Below, in pieces: positions 26,447 to 38,300 of a DNA stretch of 64,000 bases; positions within the stretch are counted from its first letter, which is position 1, and each line of letters begins with the position of its first letter. The translations under genes were made by a program, and so were the position numbers. The notes beneath the pieces were generated by a model that saw only the letters and a list, made by a program, of their open reading frames with translations, was not told where the DNA came from and ran no database searches. The stretch is from positions 1 to 64,000 of the forward strand of contig NZ_FR892814.1 of NCBI RefSeq assembly GCF_000434895.1, written 5' to 3'. The DNA comes from Phascolarctobacterium succinatutens CAG:287 (GTDB lineage: Bacteria; Bacillota; Negativicutes; Acidaminococcales; Acidaminococcaceae).

Positions 26447-27022
26447 TTATTTATTGTAGACGATGTTAACCATCACGCCGCTGCCCAGGTTGCAGGCATT
26501 AGCTTCGTCGGTATCAATATGAACCTCGTCAGCATGCTTTACGCCCGCACGTACCAGAACATTATGCAGTGTTACGGAACGCTCGCCCTCTGTCTGGATA
26601 TCAACGATATCGCCATCCTTCAGGCCGTATTTTTCAGCGGTTTCGGGGTACAGATGCACGTGGCGCGCAGCGATGATAATACCCTCCTTCAGCTCCAGCT
26701 CGCCCTTCGGACCGATGAGCTTAGCGCCAGCGCTGCCTGCGATATCGCCGCTGTTGCGGATAGGAGCATCAAGGCCAACCTTGCGTGCGTCAGTCAGAGA
26801 AAGCTCAATCTGGGTTTCCGGACGCAGAGGACCAATGATACGCAGCTTCATGGAATCCTTGGGAGTTACCATGGTAATCTGTTCTTCGGAAGCAAACTGA
26901 CCAGGCTGGCCAATCGGCTTTTTAACGTGCAGCTCGCTGCCTTCACCAAATAAAATATCCATATGCTCACGGCACAGATGTGCGTGACGTGCAGAAACAC
27001 CTAAAACTATCGGAAATTGCAT
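26447..27022 (-). CDS. pduL: Phosphate propanoyltransferase PduL
   Basis: Interconverts acyl-CoA (acetyl or propanoyl) and acyl phosphate for substrate-level ATP formation. The 191-residue protein has the paired PduL domains with histidine clusters SARHAHL (His13, His15), AARHVHL and VHIDTDEANAC that bind zinc. It lacks the N-terminal encapsulation peptide seen on microcompartment PduL, and no shell gene is nearby, so it is probably the soluble cytoplasmic form acting as phosphotransacetylase. GAGGTGA lies just before the ATG. Confidence 0.93.
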   Translation of the reverse strand: MQFPIVLGVSARHAHLCREHMDILFGEGSELHVKKPIGQPGQFASEEQITMVTPKDSMKLRIIGPLRPETQIELSLTDARKVGLDAPIRNSGDIAGSAGAKLIGPKGELELKEGIIIAARHVHLYPETAEKYGLKDGDIVDIQTEGERSVTLHNVLVRAGVKHADEVHIDTDEANACNLGSGVMVNIVYNK

Positions 27023-27062
27023 TGTATGTCACCTCGTAAAATAATTTTTTGTTTATATACTT

Positions 27063-27091
27063 ATTATAGCTTGAATTGTGGTAATTGTCAT
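27063..27091 (-). promoter_or_regulatory. pduL promoter
   Basis: On the minus strand, ATGACA (complement of 27086-27091) and TATAAT (complement of 27063-27068), 17 bp apart, about 45 bp before the start. Confidence 0.65.
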
Positions 27092-27164
27092 CAGTTATCG
27101 AAATTTTTTTCATATAATAGGATATCAGCTACAGGCAAAGCTTCTTTTTCCTACATATATACAG

Positions 27165-27204
27165 GAAAAAAATAATAGGACCGGGTTTCCCTAGTCCTAT
27201 TATT
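27165..27204 (-). terminator. Terminator of the tpsA-tpsB operon
   Basis: AATAATAGGAC (27171-27181) pairs with GTCCTATTATT (27194-27204). On the minus strand it is followed by a run of T residues (complement of 27165-27170). It lies 14 bp after the tpsB stop. Confidence 0.85.
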
Positions 27205-27217
27205 ACACAAGATTTTT

Positions 27218-28888
27218 TTAGAATTGACCGCTTACCATGAAATGGATGTGAGTTGAATCTACATCAGTATTATTGATTTCCTTAATCAAAGGCACGCCCA
27301 ATGTTACCACAGCACCTATGTGCTTGGTGATGTTGCTGCGCACGCCCAGGCCACAGCTTGTCAGTACATGGCTGTCAAAGGCACTGTCGCCAAAGACCTG
27401 ACCATGATCCATAAAGACGAAAGCATTAGTCTTTTTGTCCTTAGTCACAGGCACGGAATATTCCAAGCCCACACTGTAGCCACTGTCGCCGCCAAGCAGG
27501 CTTTCTTTGTAGCCGCGTACGCTGTACATGCCGCCAATGTAGAACTGGCGGGCGGAAGGCAGATAGTTATTGAAGCCACGCTGTGCGTCCAGGCGCAGGC
27601 TCAAAAGCTGCCCATGCTGATACATTTTCTGGTACAGGCCGTTAAGCTGGTACAGGGAAAAATCCTTGTCCTTATCGGCAATATTGGTATGCGTACCGGC
27701 GTTAAAGCTGTGCTTTTGGTAAATAACAGAGCTTGCGCCGTAATTAGTTACGGAATAGCCTGCCGTAACGCCTTTAATGGTATCATCGAGCCAATGCTGG
27801 CCGCTGAAATCAGTCTTGGAATTTTGCTGGCCGTAATCAAGTGTTGCTTCAGTACGAGTCTTTTCCGTCACTACCAACGGCTGGCTCAGGCCAACGTTCA
27901 TGGCATAAGCATGACCGCGTACATTCAACGGCTCCAGCTGTCCGTCCGTAATGTGAACGCTGTTAGCGCTGTACTGCAGGTTCAGCTTGGTACCGCTATG
28001 GCCTAAAGGCCTGCTGTAGCCAAGGCCGAAGGATTTGGTGCCATCGCTCAGCATCGTGTTCAGCGTCAGCGCGTCACGCACACCTGTCAGGCTTCTGTCC
28101 GTAAAGAACAGGCCGCCACGGTATTCGCCGCTCGTATCACTGCCTGCGTTGTCACTGTAAACAGTCCAGGTGATGTTTTGCGGTTCATAGGCGCTGATGA
28201 CATAATCCGTAGTGCCAGGCTCACTGCCGGCCTGCAGAGAAATGCGCAGCTGCACGTCATTAGCAGCGTTAAAGCGCAGTAAATCGTCATTCAGCTTGTT
28301 GATGTTGGCAACCTCACCCTGCTTCAGGCTCATACGCTTGCTGATGTATTTGCTTTTGGTATACTTGTTGCCCTGCACCTCAACAGCATTCGTTTTGCCT
28401 TCGATAAGCTCAATTTTTACCGTACCGTTTTTAATTGTCTGTGCCGGCAAAATTGCACGACAGGTAAAGTAACCATTATCAAGATACAGCTTGTTAATTT
28501 TATTCACCAGCTCGTACAAATCCTTGACGCCAACCTCTTTACCGATATATTCGTCCGTCAGCTTCTGCAGCTCTGCCTGCTCCAGTACAGTGGATTCATC
28601 CAGCTCAAGCTTTTCCAGCTTAAAGGTTACTGCCGCCTGCTGCTCCGAATCAGGCTTTTCGCTCCCCTGCTCTACCTTGCTGCTTGCCTTGGCCTTGTCC
28701 TCGGCAATCTGCTTGGCAACACGCTGGCGCTCCATATACTCTATCGCTCTGTTGGCTGCCACACCGGCGTTGTTCAGGCCGCTTTTATGGAATTCTGCTG
28801 CCTGCTCATCTGTAGGCCCTGCAAAAGCAACGGCACTGCATCCCAGCAAAAGCGTAACCAGAAGCAAGCTTGTTTTATTAGTAATCAT
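27218..28888 (-). CDS. TpsB/FhaC-type two-partner secretion outer-membrane transporter
   Basis: Outer-membrane Omp85-superfamily pore that should secrete the giant exoprotein encoded upstream. The 556-residue precursor has a Sec signal peptide (TSLLLVTLLLGCSAVAFA), a charged linker (about 25-85) and two POTRA domains. The first is about 85-165, with the YLDNGYFTCRAILPAQTIKNG segment region, and the second about 165-240. A 16-strand barrel follows, containing the hallmark VRGYKES near residue 457 and ending in Phe. Start MITNKT is preferred, because GGGGTG lies 6 nt upstream; an ATG at 28912 has no such site. It is the last gene of tpsA-chaperone-like-tpsB. Its presence shows the cell has an outer membrane. 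Confidence 0.93.
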   Translation of the reverse strand: MITNKTSLLLVTLLLGCSAVAFAGPTDEQAAEFHKSGLNNAGVAANRAIEYMERQRVAKQIAEDKAKASSKVEQGSEKPDSEQQAAVTFKLEKLELDESTVLEQAELQKLTDEYIGKEVGVKDLYELVNKINKLYLDNGYFTCRAILPAQTIKNGTVKIELIEGKTNAVEVQGNKYTKSKYISKRMSLKQGEVANINKLNDDLLRFNAANDVQLRISLQAGSEPGTTDYVISAYEPQNITWTVYSDNAGSDTSGEYRGGLFFTDRSLTGVRDALTLNTMLSDGTKSFGLGYSRPLGHSGTKLNLQYSANSVHITDGQLEPLNVRGHAYAMNVGLSQPLVVTEKTRTEATLDYGQQNSKTDFSGQHWLDDTIKGVTAGYSVTNYGASSVIYQKHSFNAGTHTNIADKDKDFSLYQLNGLYQKMYQHGQLLSLRLDAQRGFNNYLPSARQFYIGGMYSVRGYKESLLGGDSGYSVGLEYSVPVTKDKKTNAFVFMDHGQVFGDSAFDSHVLTSCGLGVRSNITKHIGAVVTLGVPLIKEINNTDVDSTHIHFMVSGQF

Positions 28889-28933
28889 CGTCAACACCCC
28901 TTTGATATACATAACTTTGCTGCATCCGGCAGA

Positions 28934-29371
28934 CTAATTAGCCTGCCAGATGAGCTGCATTATTTTTTTATATTCCTTTTCCAGATGCTTGATGATTACA
29001 TCCAGCACGGTATAAATCATGTCGCCCTCCAGCCTGCCATTTTGGCAGAGCAGGCAACTGTCCAGGTAGAGTGAACCGTCATCTGTAAGATAATATTTGA
29101 ACACCTTATATTGACGGTTCACCTTGTTGATTTCCCTCAGAATAGCCACTTCGTTAGTCTCATTGACAGCATTTGCTGCCAGCTGCACGCGAAGCATACC
29201 ATAAATACTGCTGTCCAGGATGACCAGCGTCGGCAGACGCTGGCCTTCAACAACAATGTGAGAACGGAAGACCACTGTGTTCAGCTTATCCTCGCTAATC
29301 TGTTCAATGGCAAAGCAGGTAATCTTCTTATCATCCAGATATTTGATAAAAGCCTCTGCCTTTTTGTTCAT
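28934..29371 (-). CDS. Small cytoplasmic protein in the TPS operon, possible TpsA chaperone (YbjN-like)
   Basis: A 145-residue protein with no signal peptide. Its alternating pattern (TCFAIEQISEDKLNTVVFRS, LPTLVILDSSIYGMLRVQ, REINKVNRQYKVFKYYLTDD, SLYLDSCLL, ending in a helix) resembles the YbjN/type III-chaperone-like fold. The family call is tentative. It sits between tpsA and tpsB. Its ribosome site AGGAGG overlaps the tpsA stop codon, so translation is coupled to the end of tpsA. A cytoplasmic protein made just as the giant exoprotein finishes translation could keep it unfolded or aid targeting. That role is inference. Confidence 0.6.
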   Translation of the reverse strand: MNKKAEAFIKYLDDKKITCFAIEQISEDKLNTVVFRSHIVVEGQRLPTLVILDSSIYGMLRVQLAANAVNETNEVAILREINKVNRQYKVFKYYLTDDGSLYLDSCLLCQNGRLEGDMIYTVLDVIIKHLEKEYKKIMQLIWQAN

Positions 29372-29383
29372 CAGCGTTTCCTC

Positions 29384-32300
29384 CTATGCTTCTACAGTGA
29401 TTTTTACGGGTTCACTCTTGTTATCGTCTTCATCCAGGTCATACAGGTCGTAGCGGAAGTATTGTACTACATCCGGTGCGTGATTGATGTCATATTCCTC
29501 TGCCTTGTTCTCGTTGAGCTGCTGCAGCATATGGTCTACAGCGGTAAAGCGTTGGTCATAAACATAATCGTAATTACGCAGGTCAAGCAGTGCGCCGTTG
29601 CTGTGCTGAACGTTCGGCTGTGCAGTGAAGTGCAGGTACATCCATTTATCCGGGTTAGTACCCTCCTGCTGCCATTCAGTCAGATTATCTGCCGGGTTGT
29701 TCACTGCAATGTTGTTCCAGTAAACGCTGTCGCTGCCGTCACGTTGCGGCGGTGCGCCCCATACAGCAGTCTTCATATGCTTATTGCTGAAATGCGCAAC
29801 ATTGTTGACTACCAGCTTATCGATATGGAACATGCCCTCGCTAACTTTGATAGAGCCGTTATTGAGCCACAGATGCTCGAAGCGGACACCCTTATTAGTA
29901 ATTATCTCACCAATCTTCAGGTTGTCAATAGGCTTATTAAGCTGTGCGCCGTCCGGAACGATGGTCAGAAGGCCGTCAGCATCCAGACGCTGCTGAATCT
30001 TGTTAAGGTCAATGTCGCTGCCCTGAGCAATAATCTTGGTGCCTGCGATAAGCTCATCAACCTGCAGCTTTTCACCTTCGGTCCGCAGCTGCAGAGCTAC
30101 CAGATCGCCGTTGATTTTTGCCAGTTTGAGACTGCCTTTGGCAACGTCGATACGCGCGTCGTTGGTAGCATAAATCTCGTGCAGGTCAACATCTCCGGCA
30201 CCCTTGATGTGCAGTGCGAAGTTGCCGCTGTTGATATCACCCTTGTCGCCAAGAGCGGTAAATTTATTATCTTTATTATCATGGTCGGTTACGCTACCGT
30301 TCTGCAGTACATCGATGTTGATATTGCCATGCTCGGCAGTTACATCACCGCCGAAGGTGATGTCGCCTTTAGCTGCGTCTGTCTGCAGGTGGATGTTGCC
30401 AGCCGTGCTGTTGATAATATCTTCGGTAGTAATGCTGCCTTTAGCGTTGTAATCAACATTCTGCTGAGCTTTAACTTGGCCGCTGGTCGTAATGCTGCCG
30501 CCTGCGTTCAAATCTACGTTAGCAGTGTCGGAAGTAAGGCTACCGTTGGCAGTGATATTATTCGCTGCATCGATATCTACTGCCTGACCAGCAGTTACGT
30601 TCTGGGTATTTACGCTACCACCTTTAGAGTTGAGCACTGCATTACCGTTTGTTGCAGTAACATCGCCTTTGGTGTTGATATCGCCGTTAGCGTTGGCAAT
30701 TACGTTGTTAAGCGCATTTACTGTGCTTGTTACGCTGCCTGCGCTGGAGTTAAGAACTGCATTACCGTTTGTTGCAGTAACATCGCCATTGGTATTGATA
30801 TTACCGTTAGCGTTGGCAATTACGTTGTTATTAGCTTCAACTTGTCCGCTAGTCGTAATGCTGCCGCCTGCGTTCAAATCTACGTTAGCTTGGGTAGAAG
30901 TGAGGTTACCGTTAGCAGTAATATTTTGTTTTGCGTCGATATCTACATCTTTATTAGCTTTAACGTTCTTCGTCGTTACACTGCCCTCACTGGAGTTGAG
31001 CTTTGCTTGACCAGTTTCTGCAGTAACATCGCCATTGGTGTTGATATTACCGTTAGCGTTGGCAATTACGTTGTTAAGCGCATTTACTGTGCCTTGGGTT
31101 GTAATGCTACCACCTGCGTTCAAATCTACGTTAGCAGTGTCGGAAGTGAGGCTGCCGCTAGCAGTGATATCTTTCGCTGCATCGATGTCTACTGCCTGAC
31201 CAGCAGTTACGTTCTTCGTAGTTACGCTACCTGCGCTGGAGTTGAGAACTGCTTTACCGTTTGTTGCAGTAACGTCGCCATTGGTATTGATATTACCGTT
31301 AGCGTTAGCAATTACGTTGTTAAGCGCATTTACTGTGCCTTGGGTTGTAATGCTGCCGCTTGCAAGCAAATCTACGTTAGCATTAGTAGAAGTGAGGCTA
31401 CCGTTGGCAGTGATGTCTTTCGCTGCATCGATATCTACTTCGTTGTTGGCAGTTACGTTACCGCCAGTTGCAACGGAACCCTTCTTAGAATTGATGCTTA
31501 CCTTATCAGCTGCATTCAAAGCAACTCCGTCTGCCGTAGTAATATCGCCATCGGTCGTAACCGTAATATTACCGGTATGCTCATCATTATACTTAGAGGT
31601 ATCAATAGTGGAATTAATGGTAATCTTGCCGGTATCTGCCTGGTAGTTTTCAATCAGGACATCGCCCTTGATATGAGAATCAGCAACAGTAACCAGCAGA
31701 TTATCCGTCGTACCGTTAAACCTGGTTACGCCATTAACCATCAGGCTGCTGCCTGCGTTCTTACCCTTAATCGTTAGGCTCTTCACCTTATTGCTCTTGC
31801 TGAGCAGCTGCTGCGTCTCGCCGGATTCAACTGTCAGATTATCTGCAGTAATACCTGCAGCCGCTGCATCCTGCATTACGCTGCCATTGGCATCCAGCTT
31901 CAAGCCGTTGTTAGCACCGTTCACCGTAATGCCACTGCTTCCAAGTGCGATATTGCCATTAGTTGCGGTAATTACACTATCAGCACCCGCTGTCAGCGTG
32001 CTGCTGTTCAGGTTAACGTTGTTACCTGCAGTAATGTTGCCTGCGCCGTCAGATGTAATGCTGCCGGTTGTTACGTTCACATCTTTACCTGCGTTGATAT
32101 TGCCTGCGCCGCCTGCAGTAACAGTACCTGCGTTCAGGTTAACATTGTTACCGTTAACAGTTACATCTCCGCCTGCGTTGATGCTGCCGCTAGTTGCGCC
32201 GTTACCGAAGTTTACATTGCCGTCCAGGTTGAGCTTAGCATTTCCTTTAGCAGTAATGCTGTCAACTACCAGGCCTGCATCCTTCGTGCCTGCGCCCTGC

Positions 32301-35300
32301 AGGTAAACAGAACCATTTTCTGCCTTAGCGTTAATCACAGCGCCATTTTCCAGAATGCGGATACCGTCATCAGCTTTGCCGATATCGCCGTTGGCTGCCT
32401 GCAGGTTAATGCTGTTGGCGTTCAGATAACCGGTATTCTTGCCTGCTTCCGTAGTCATCTGCATACCGTTATCTGCCTTGAGCACCAGCGTACCTGTTGC
32501 CGCATCCTGAATTGTCAGCACCTGCGCCGGCTTGCCGCCTGCAGCCGTCTGATGCAGATATACGCCATGGCCTGTATCAGTATTAGCTTCCAGATTGCCG
32601 CTGATATTAGTCTTGATAAAGGCATCCTTGCTGCCTACATCACCATTGCCGCCCTGGATAATAAGGTTATCGGCAACAATGCTGCCGTCGTTCATGCGAA
32701 TACCCTTATCACTGAGCAGCTTAACGTCCTGCGTCGTGTTAATCGTACCGGAAATATCCAGCATAGTATCCTTAACGCCTGCCAGATAAACATTACCGGT
32801 ATTGCCAGTATTACTGGTGTTGGCCTTAAGATTCAGCTTGCCGCCATCTGCCAGCTTTACAGTAATCTGACGCTGCTGACGAACCTCAATTCTGCTGTCT
32901 TTATAATTCCAGGTAAGGTCACCGGCCTTAGCCTGTGCCAAAAGCTTAAGATTATCCAGCTTGCCCATCTCGCTGTAGGCAATGTTAGTTGCTTCGCCGT
33001 CGATACCGATGTTCTTGCCTGCGCTCAGGCTGATGTTCTTGCCCTGAACGTTGGCCTTATCTACTGTAAGTACCTGGCCGGGGGCTGCATTCAGCACGCT
33101 GTCCTGAATAGCATACAACAGCTCATTTTTGCTCCAGCCGTAGGCAGTGCTGTTATCAACCTCTGCGTAGTTGATAATCCACTGCAGTTCAGCATCGCTA
33201 TAGCCTTTGTCAGCAAATACACTGTCTTTTCTTAAGGCCTCCATATAAGCATTGCGAGCATTAGTAAGTGCTTGTTTCTGTGCATCCTTATCTGTAAGCT
33301 TCGCTGCTTCCGCACTAGCATCAATGTAAGCCTTCTTCGCTTGGTTGAGAGTTTCGCTGCCGGCAAGCTTATCATTATAAGCTTTAGCTGCTGCTTTATA
33401 ATTGTCAACCTTAGCTGCATCCAAACGTTGTGCCTGTTTTTCCAGTGCCTGCACACGCTCGCTCTTGGCTGCCGCTGCAGATGCTGCGCTTTCTTCTGCC
33501 TTGTCATTACTGTTAATCAGTCCCAGCTCCTGCCACTTTTGCAGCTTGCTTTCGCTGTCGGACAGGGTGCTGTCGCCTACTGCGTCGATAAAGCTGCCGC
33601 TGGTTGTAAGGCTTACATCACCGGTCTGGCTGGCAATATGACCGATGCGCATATCACCGTTGCTGTTGGTCAGCGTAATATCGCCATACGCGTTGGCATT
33701 TACGCTTGCAGACATGGTATCACTGCTGGTCAGCGTCTGACCGGGAACAATCGCTGCGTTAATCGCACCAAGAGTGGTGAAATCAATGCGGTTGCCGTTC
33801 AAAACAGTATCACTAGCTGTAGTAATGTCACCTGCTGCATTAATTACCAGGTTACCGCTCAACGCGCCCTTATTGCCGCCGACAAATTGCAGCTTGCCAC
33901 GGTCGGAATTAATGCTTACGTCACCGGTCGTTGCTTCAATATTCAGCTTCGCCATGTTGCCCAACGCACTGTGATTGATGCTGATGCCTTTGGCTGCTTT
34001 AGCAGTCAGGTCATCCGCGTCAACGCGTGCACTGCCAACAGAGCTGATAGCACCGCCATTGCTGTTTAAGGTAACCTTACCGATTGCACTGCCGTCAGCC
34101 TTAGTTGCATTGCTGATGTTGCCTGCAAGATACATATCCTTGGCACTGTTAACGCTGATGTCACCGCTGCCGCCGGTCATAAAGCCAACGTTAATCGGCT
34201 TATCGCCCTTAATCGTATAGGTGCTGCTAGTGGAATGCATCTGGGTTTCAGTCCAGGTATAGGTGCAGTTGCCATAGCCAAAGATTTTGCCTGACAGACC
34301 GGAATATTTCTTGTTTTCGACAACAGGCGTGTAAGTCGATTCATCAGGATTATTATAGTCCTTAGTCGTTACACCATATTCCTTGGCGTTATTGTTTACC
34401 TTAATAACAGTACCCTGTCCCAGCGGATCGGCGCCAGTAATACTGGAGGAAGAAACCTCTGTCTTACCGTTCTTAACTTCCTCGTTCTCGACAAAGTCCT
34501 TAGTAGTACCGTATTTGATCAGGCCCCAGAAAACGAAGTCCTTCTCATACTGCCACTTGATAATCTTCTTATCACCGGAGGTGCCACCTGTCCAGTTAAT
34601 CGTCATACCGTCAGCCGGTTTATAAGTGGTAGCAGAACCATTAACCTGCGTTGTGCTGGTAGAGGTTGCGTTACCCTTATTATTGAGCTGCGTTGTTTTA
34701 ACGGACATCTTCTGGCCATCAGTGGTGTACTCAGTCAAGGTGTTCTTCTGCGTATCCTTAATGCTGATGAGGCCGGTGATATCCTTATTAGTGATTTTGT
34801 TTACCCGCAAATTGCGGTCTGCGTTCGTAGTATCAATCGCAATGTTGGCAGTACCGTCCATCGCCAGCAGCTTGCCGCTGCCAGTGCTCGACAGAGCGCC
34901 GGTAATATAAATCTTACCGCCGTTAGGTTCAATTGCTTCCGTCAGCAGCTCCTTAGTTGCAGGGTTGTAGTAAACCTTAACAGTATAGTCGTAAGCGCCG
35001 GTTGCTGCGTTATAAACTGCGCCGGCCTTTGTGCTTACGCAATACTTATCGTTGGACATAACATATTGATCGGTAAGTGCAGTCCGGTTACGCGCATAGT
35101 CGCTATCCAGATTGCCGATTTTGTTGTTGGCTGCATTATCAAGTGTAACCTTGAAATTCTTGTAGCCACTCTGTACCAGGCCATCCAGGTTAACATTCAG
35201 GCCGCTGATATAAACGTTGTTGCCTGCAACGATACCGCTGGATTTATTGACGCTGTAATTCCTGATCTCATTAACCTCTGCATCAGTAAGGCCAAGATCG

Positions 35301-38300
35301 TCCTTATGCGCAATCAGAGCGTCCTTATACGCCTGATAGCTGCCGATATTGCTCAGCCAGTCAATCGTAGTCTTGCCATTAACAGCCTGATTGGAAACAT
35401 AGCTTTGAATCTTTTTAGCAATAGCATCGCTGAACTGGTACTTGGTTACCGGGTCACCGCCGATAAGCAGCAGGCCCTTGCTGTTCTGCGTTACCGAACC
35501 CTTGTCAGCCTTCAGCTCAATGTTGCGCGCGCTGATATTGGCATTGCCGTCTACGTTGATATTGTAATTGCTGTTTTGGATTAAAACGTCACCGGTGCTG
35601 TTCTGCACAGTACCAAAGATACCGATATCAGGCTTAGTCAAACCGTTGGTAGATATGCCAGTGCTCTTGACAGTAATCTTCGGATCAGCGTTAGTACCTG
35701 CAGCATTATTCATTGTACCATTGAAGCCATCAACCTTGCTCACCTCGGCATCGTTGTAGCGGATTACGCCGCCCTTATCCTTGATAGCCAGGTCGTTAAT
35801 CTTCAGGTACAGGTCACTGCTGTTATTAATCGTCAGGTTCTTAGCACCCTGCGCCGTCAGGCTGCCGCTGCCCTGCAGCTTGTCAGCCTCGATGTTGATG
35901 TTGCCGCCGGAAACAACGATATCCTTGACATCAACTGCCGGCAAAGAAATTTTATCGAAAATACTTCTGTAGGTTTTGCCACCCTCTACGCTGGTCTTGA
36001 CAAAGCCATTTTCTTCCATTTGGGTGATGATGCGGTCTCTTTCACTGTTCAAAATGCTGTATTCGTCAGAAGTGGAAGCATATTGGCCCAGAAGGTCATT
36101 AATTTCCTGCAGACGGGCGTAAAGACCATTTTGCAGCTCAACCACATCTGCAGTAACATTCTGCTTGGTATCGAACCAATCCTGACCTGCGCCAGTTTCA
36201 ACCTTGATGCCGCTGAAGTCTATGCTGCCTTCTTTACCGGAAATAACATTGCCGCTCGCGTCAAACTCAGGATTAGTAACCTTAGTGCTGCCGCTGATGG
36301 TAAGCTCCAGATTATTATGGATGCCTGCGCGTACATTTTTACCGCTGGCAATATCCACATAGTTATTAACTGTTTCGCCCGGAGTTACCTCTCCCAAAGC
36401 TGTGGAGGTAACGGAACCGCTGCCGCTGGTACCCTTATAGATGTTATATTCGCGGGCGGAGGTCGATACAGTGGTCATGCCCTTGCCAGCCTTGAAGTTG
36501 ACGTGGCGTACACTGTCGATATCGCCGTTGATGCTTACCTGATTTTCCTGCGTCATCGTGTTCTTGGCTTTCGGAGCAGTAGCCAGAGGAACTGCCGTCT
36601 TGTTATATGCATCCGCCAGCACGTTATAGGTCAGCGAAGAAGTGATGCCGTCCAGGTTTGCACCTGCGTAAATATTTACGTCATTGGTGCTGAGAATCTT
36701 ACCATTAGTAACGGTAATCTTATTGCTGCGGTTCAGAGTGTTATCTGTTTTGGCAGAAGCTGCACCCACAGCACCGCCCTGGGTATCTGCAGTAGTATCA
36801 AAGGTTGCAGTGGTTTCATCGGTTGCTGCAAGGGTGATATCCTGATCAGCCTTCGCCGTCGACAGATTACTGCCACTAACATTGATGCTGTTGTTATAGG
36901 TGATAACATTCTTGCTTGCTGCGATAGTAACAGGAACAACGCCGGCAGATTTAAGCGTATTACTGTAATTCATCTTGCCGTCGGTATAAGCAAGCGCCTC
37001 AATAGAGCCTGCGCTGCCGGTACCGCTCAAGGTTGCATTGTTGATGTTTACGCCAGCAGTGTATGTCAGATCATTGTCCATATCATTAACGTTGACACTG
37101 CCGCCGCCATAACCGCTGCCCTTCAGGTCAACGTCATGGTTCAGCGTGTTGTTGGCAATGTAGGACTGCTTGCCGCTGGTTGTAATATCGCCTGTTACGT
37201 TGATGTTGGCATTATGCGTAACATTGTTTTTAATTTCTGTGCCGCTGGCACCGACAACGGCCGCCGTCAGGGAGTCCGCCAGAATATCCAGCTTATCCGC
37301 ATTATTGGTAGCAACGCTCAGGGAGCCGACATTCTGCCACTTGCCGCTCACGTCAGCAGTAGTATTGGTAGTAATCTGATTCTGCGACCTTGCGGCAACA
37401 GGGTTGAAGCCTACAATACCGCCGCCATAGCCATTGGCATCATTATTTACTGCACTGTAGCCGGAGCTGCTGATGTTTACAGAGCCCAGGCTGTTGTATA
37501 CATTCTCTTTAACGCCCGCTGCCTTCACGCTGGTCGTCAGGTTCGTCTTAGTATCAGACCAGTTGCTGCCGCTGGCAATATAACCGCCCACTGTTACACC
37601 CAGGGTATCTGCCGAAATAACCGAAGCATTATCAGCCTTGAGCTTCAAAGCGTTGACACTATACTGCTCTTTACCCACATCAACGCTGACAGTCATATCA
37701 TTTTCTGCATAAGCAGTGTTGAAGCCTGCAGCGTATTGACCGGAGGCAGTAGCACCAATTGTTTTAGCGCTTACATTATCTATAGCATATTCTTTATTGT
37801 TCTCATCCTTGGCAGTCTGGGTGGTTACGTTTGCCGTAATCTCCACATTATCAGCTGCAAAGCTGCTGCCGTCCGCAACCTTTGCTTCTACCGTACCGCT
37901 GGCCTTAGCCTTGGATACTGCCACACCTGCTACCGCCAGCAGGCCGCCGGAATAAGCCTGCGCCTCTGCGCGTACTGCAGGCTTATTGGTTGCGTTCATG
38001 CTTACGCTCTTGCCCAATAAGCCGGAAGCACCGGTTACGTTAACCTTGCTGCTGCCTGCATCTGTAGCAAGTGCAACAATGCCCTGCGCTGCAGCAATGC
38101 CAACCATGCCGCCATAGGTTTCTGCAGTAATGCTGTTGGCTTTGACAGAAGCAACGTCAACCTTGCCGATATTATAATATCCATTACCGTAACTGTACTC
38201 TTTGCCGGCAATCAACTTGCTGCCGCCAATAGTTACAGTATTATCGCTATTATTTGTAGCATTAGTTACCAGCACACCGCCAGCCACAGCGCCTGCAGTT

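Noticed and set aside
30461..31444. Regularly spaced repeats that might be taken for a CRISPR-like array
   Set aside because: Units are 246 bp (one 120 bp), in frame and translated as part of TpsA. There are no short palindromic repeats with unique spacers.
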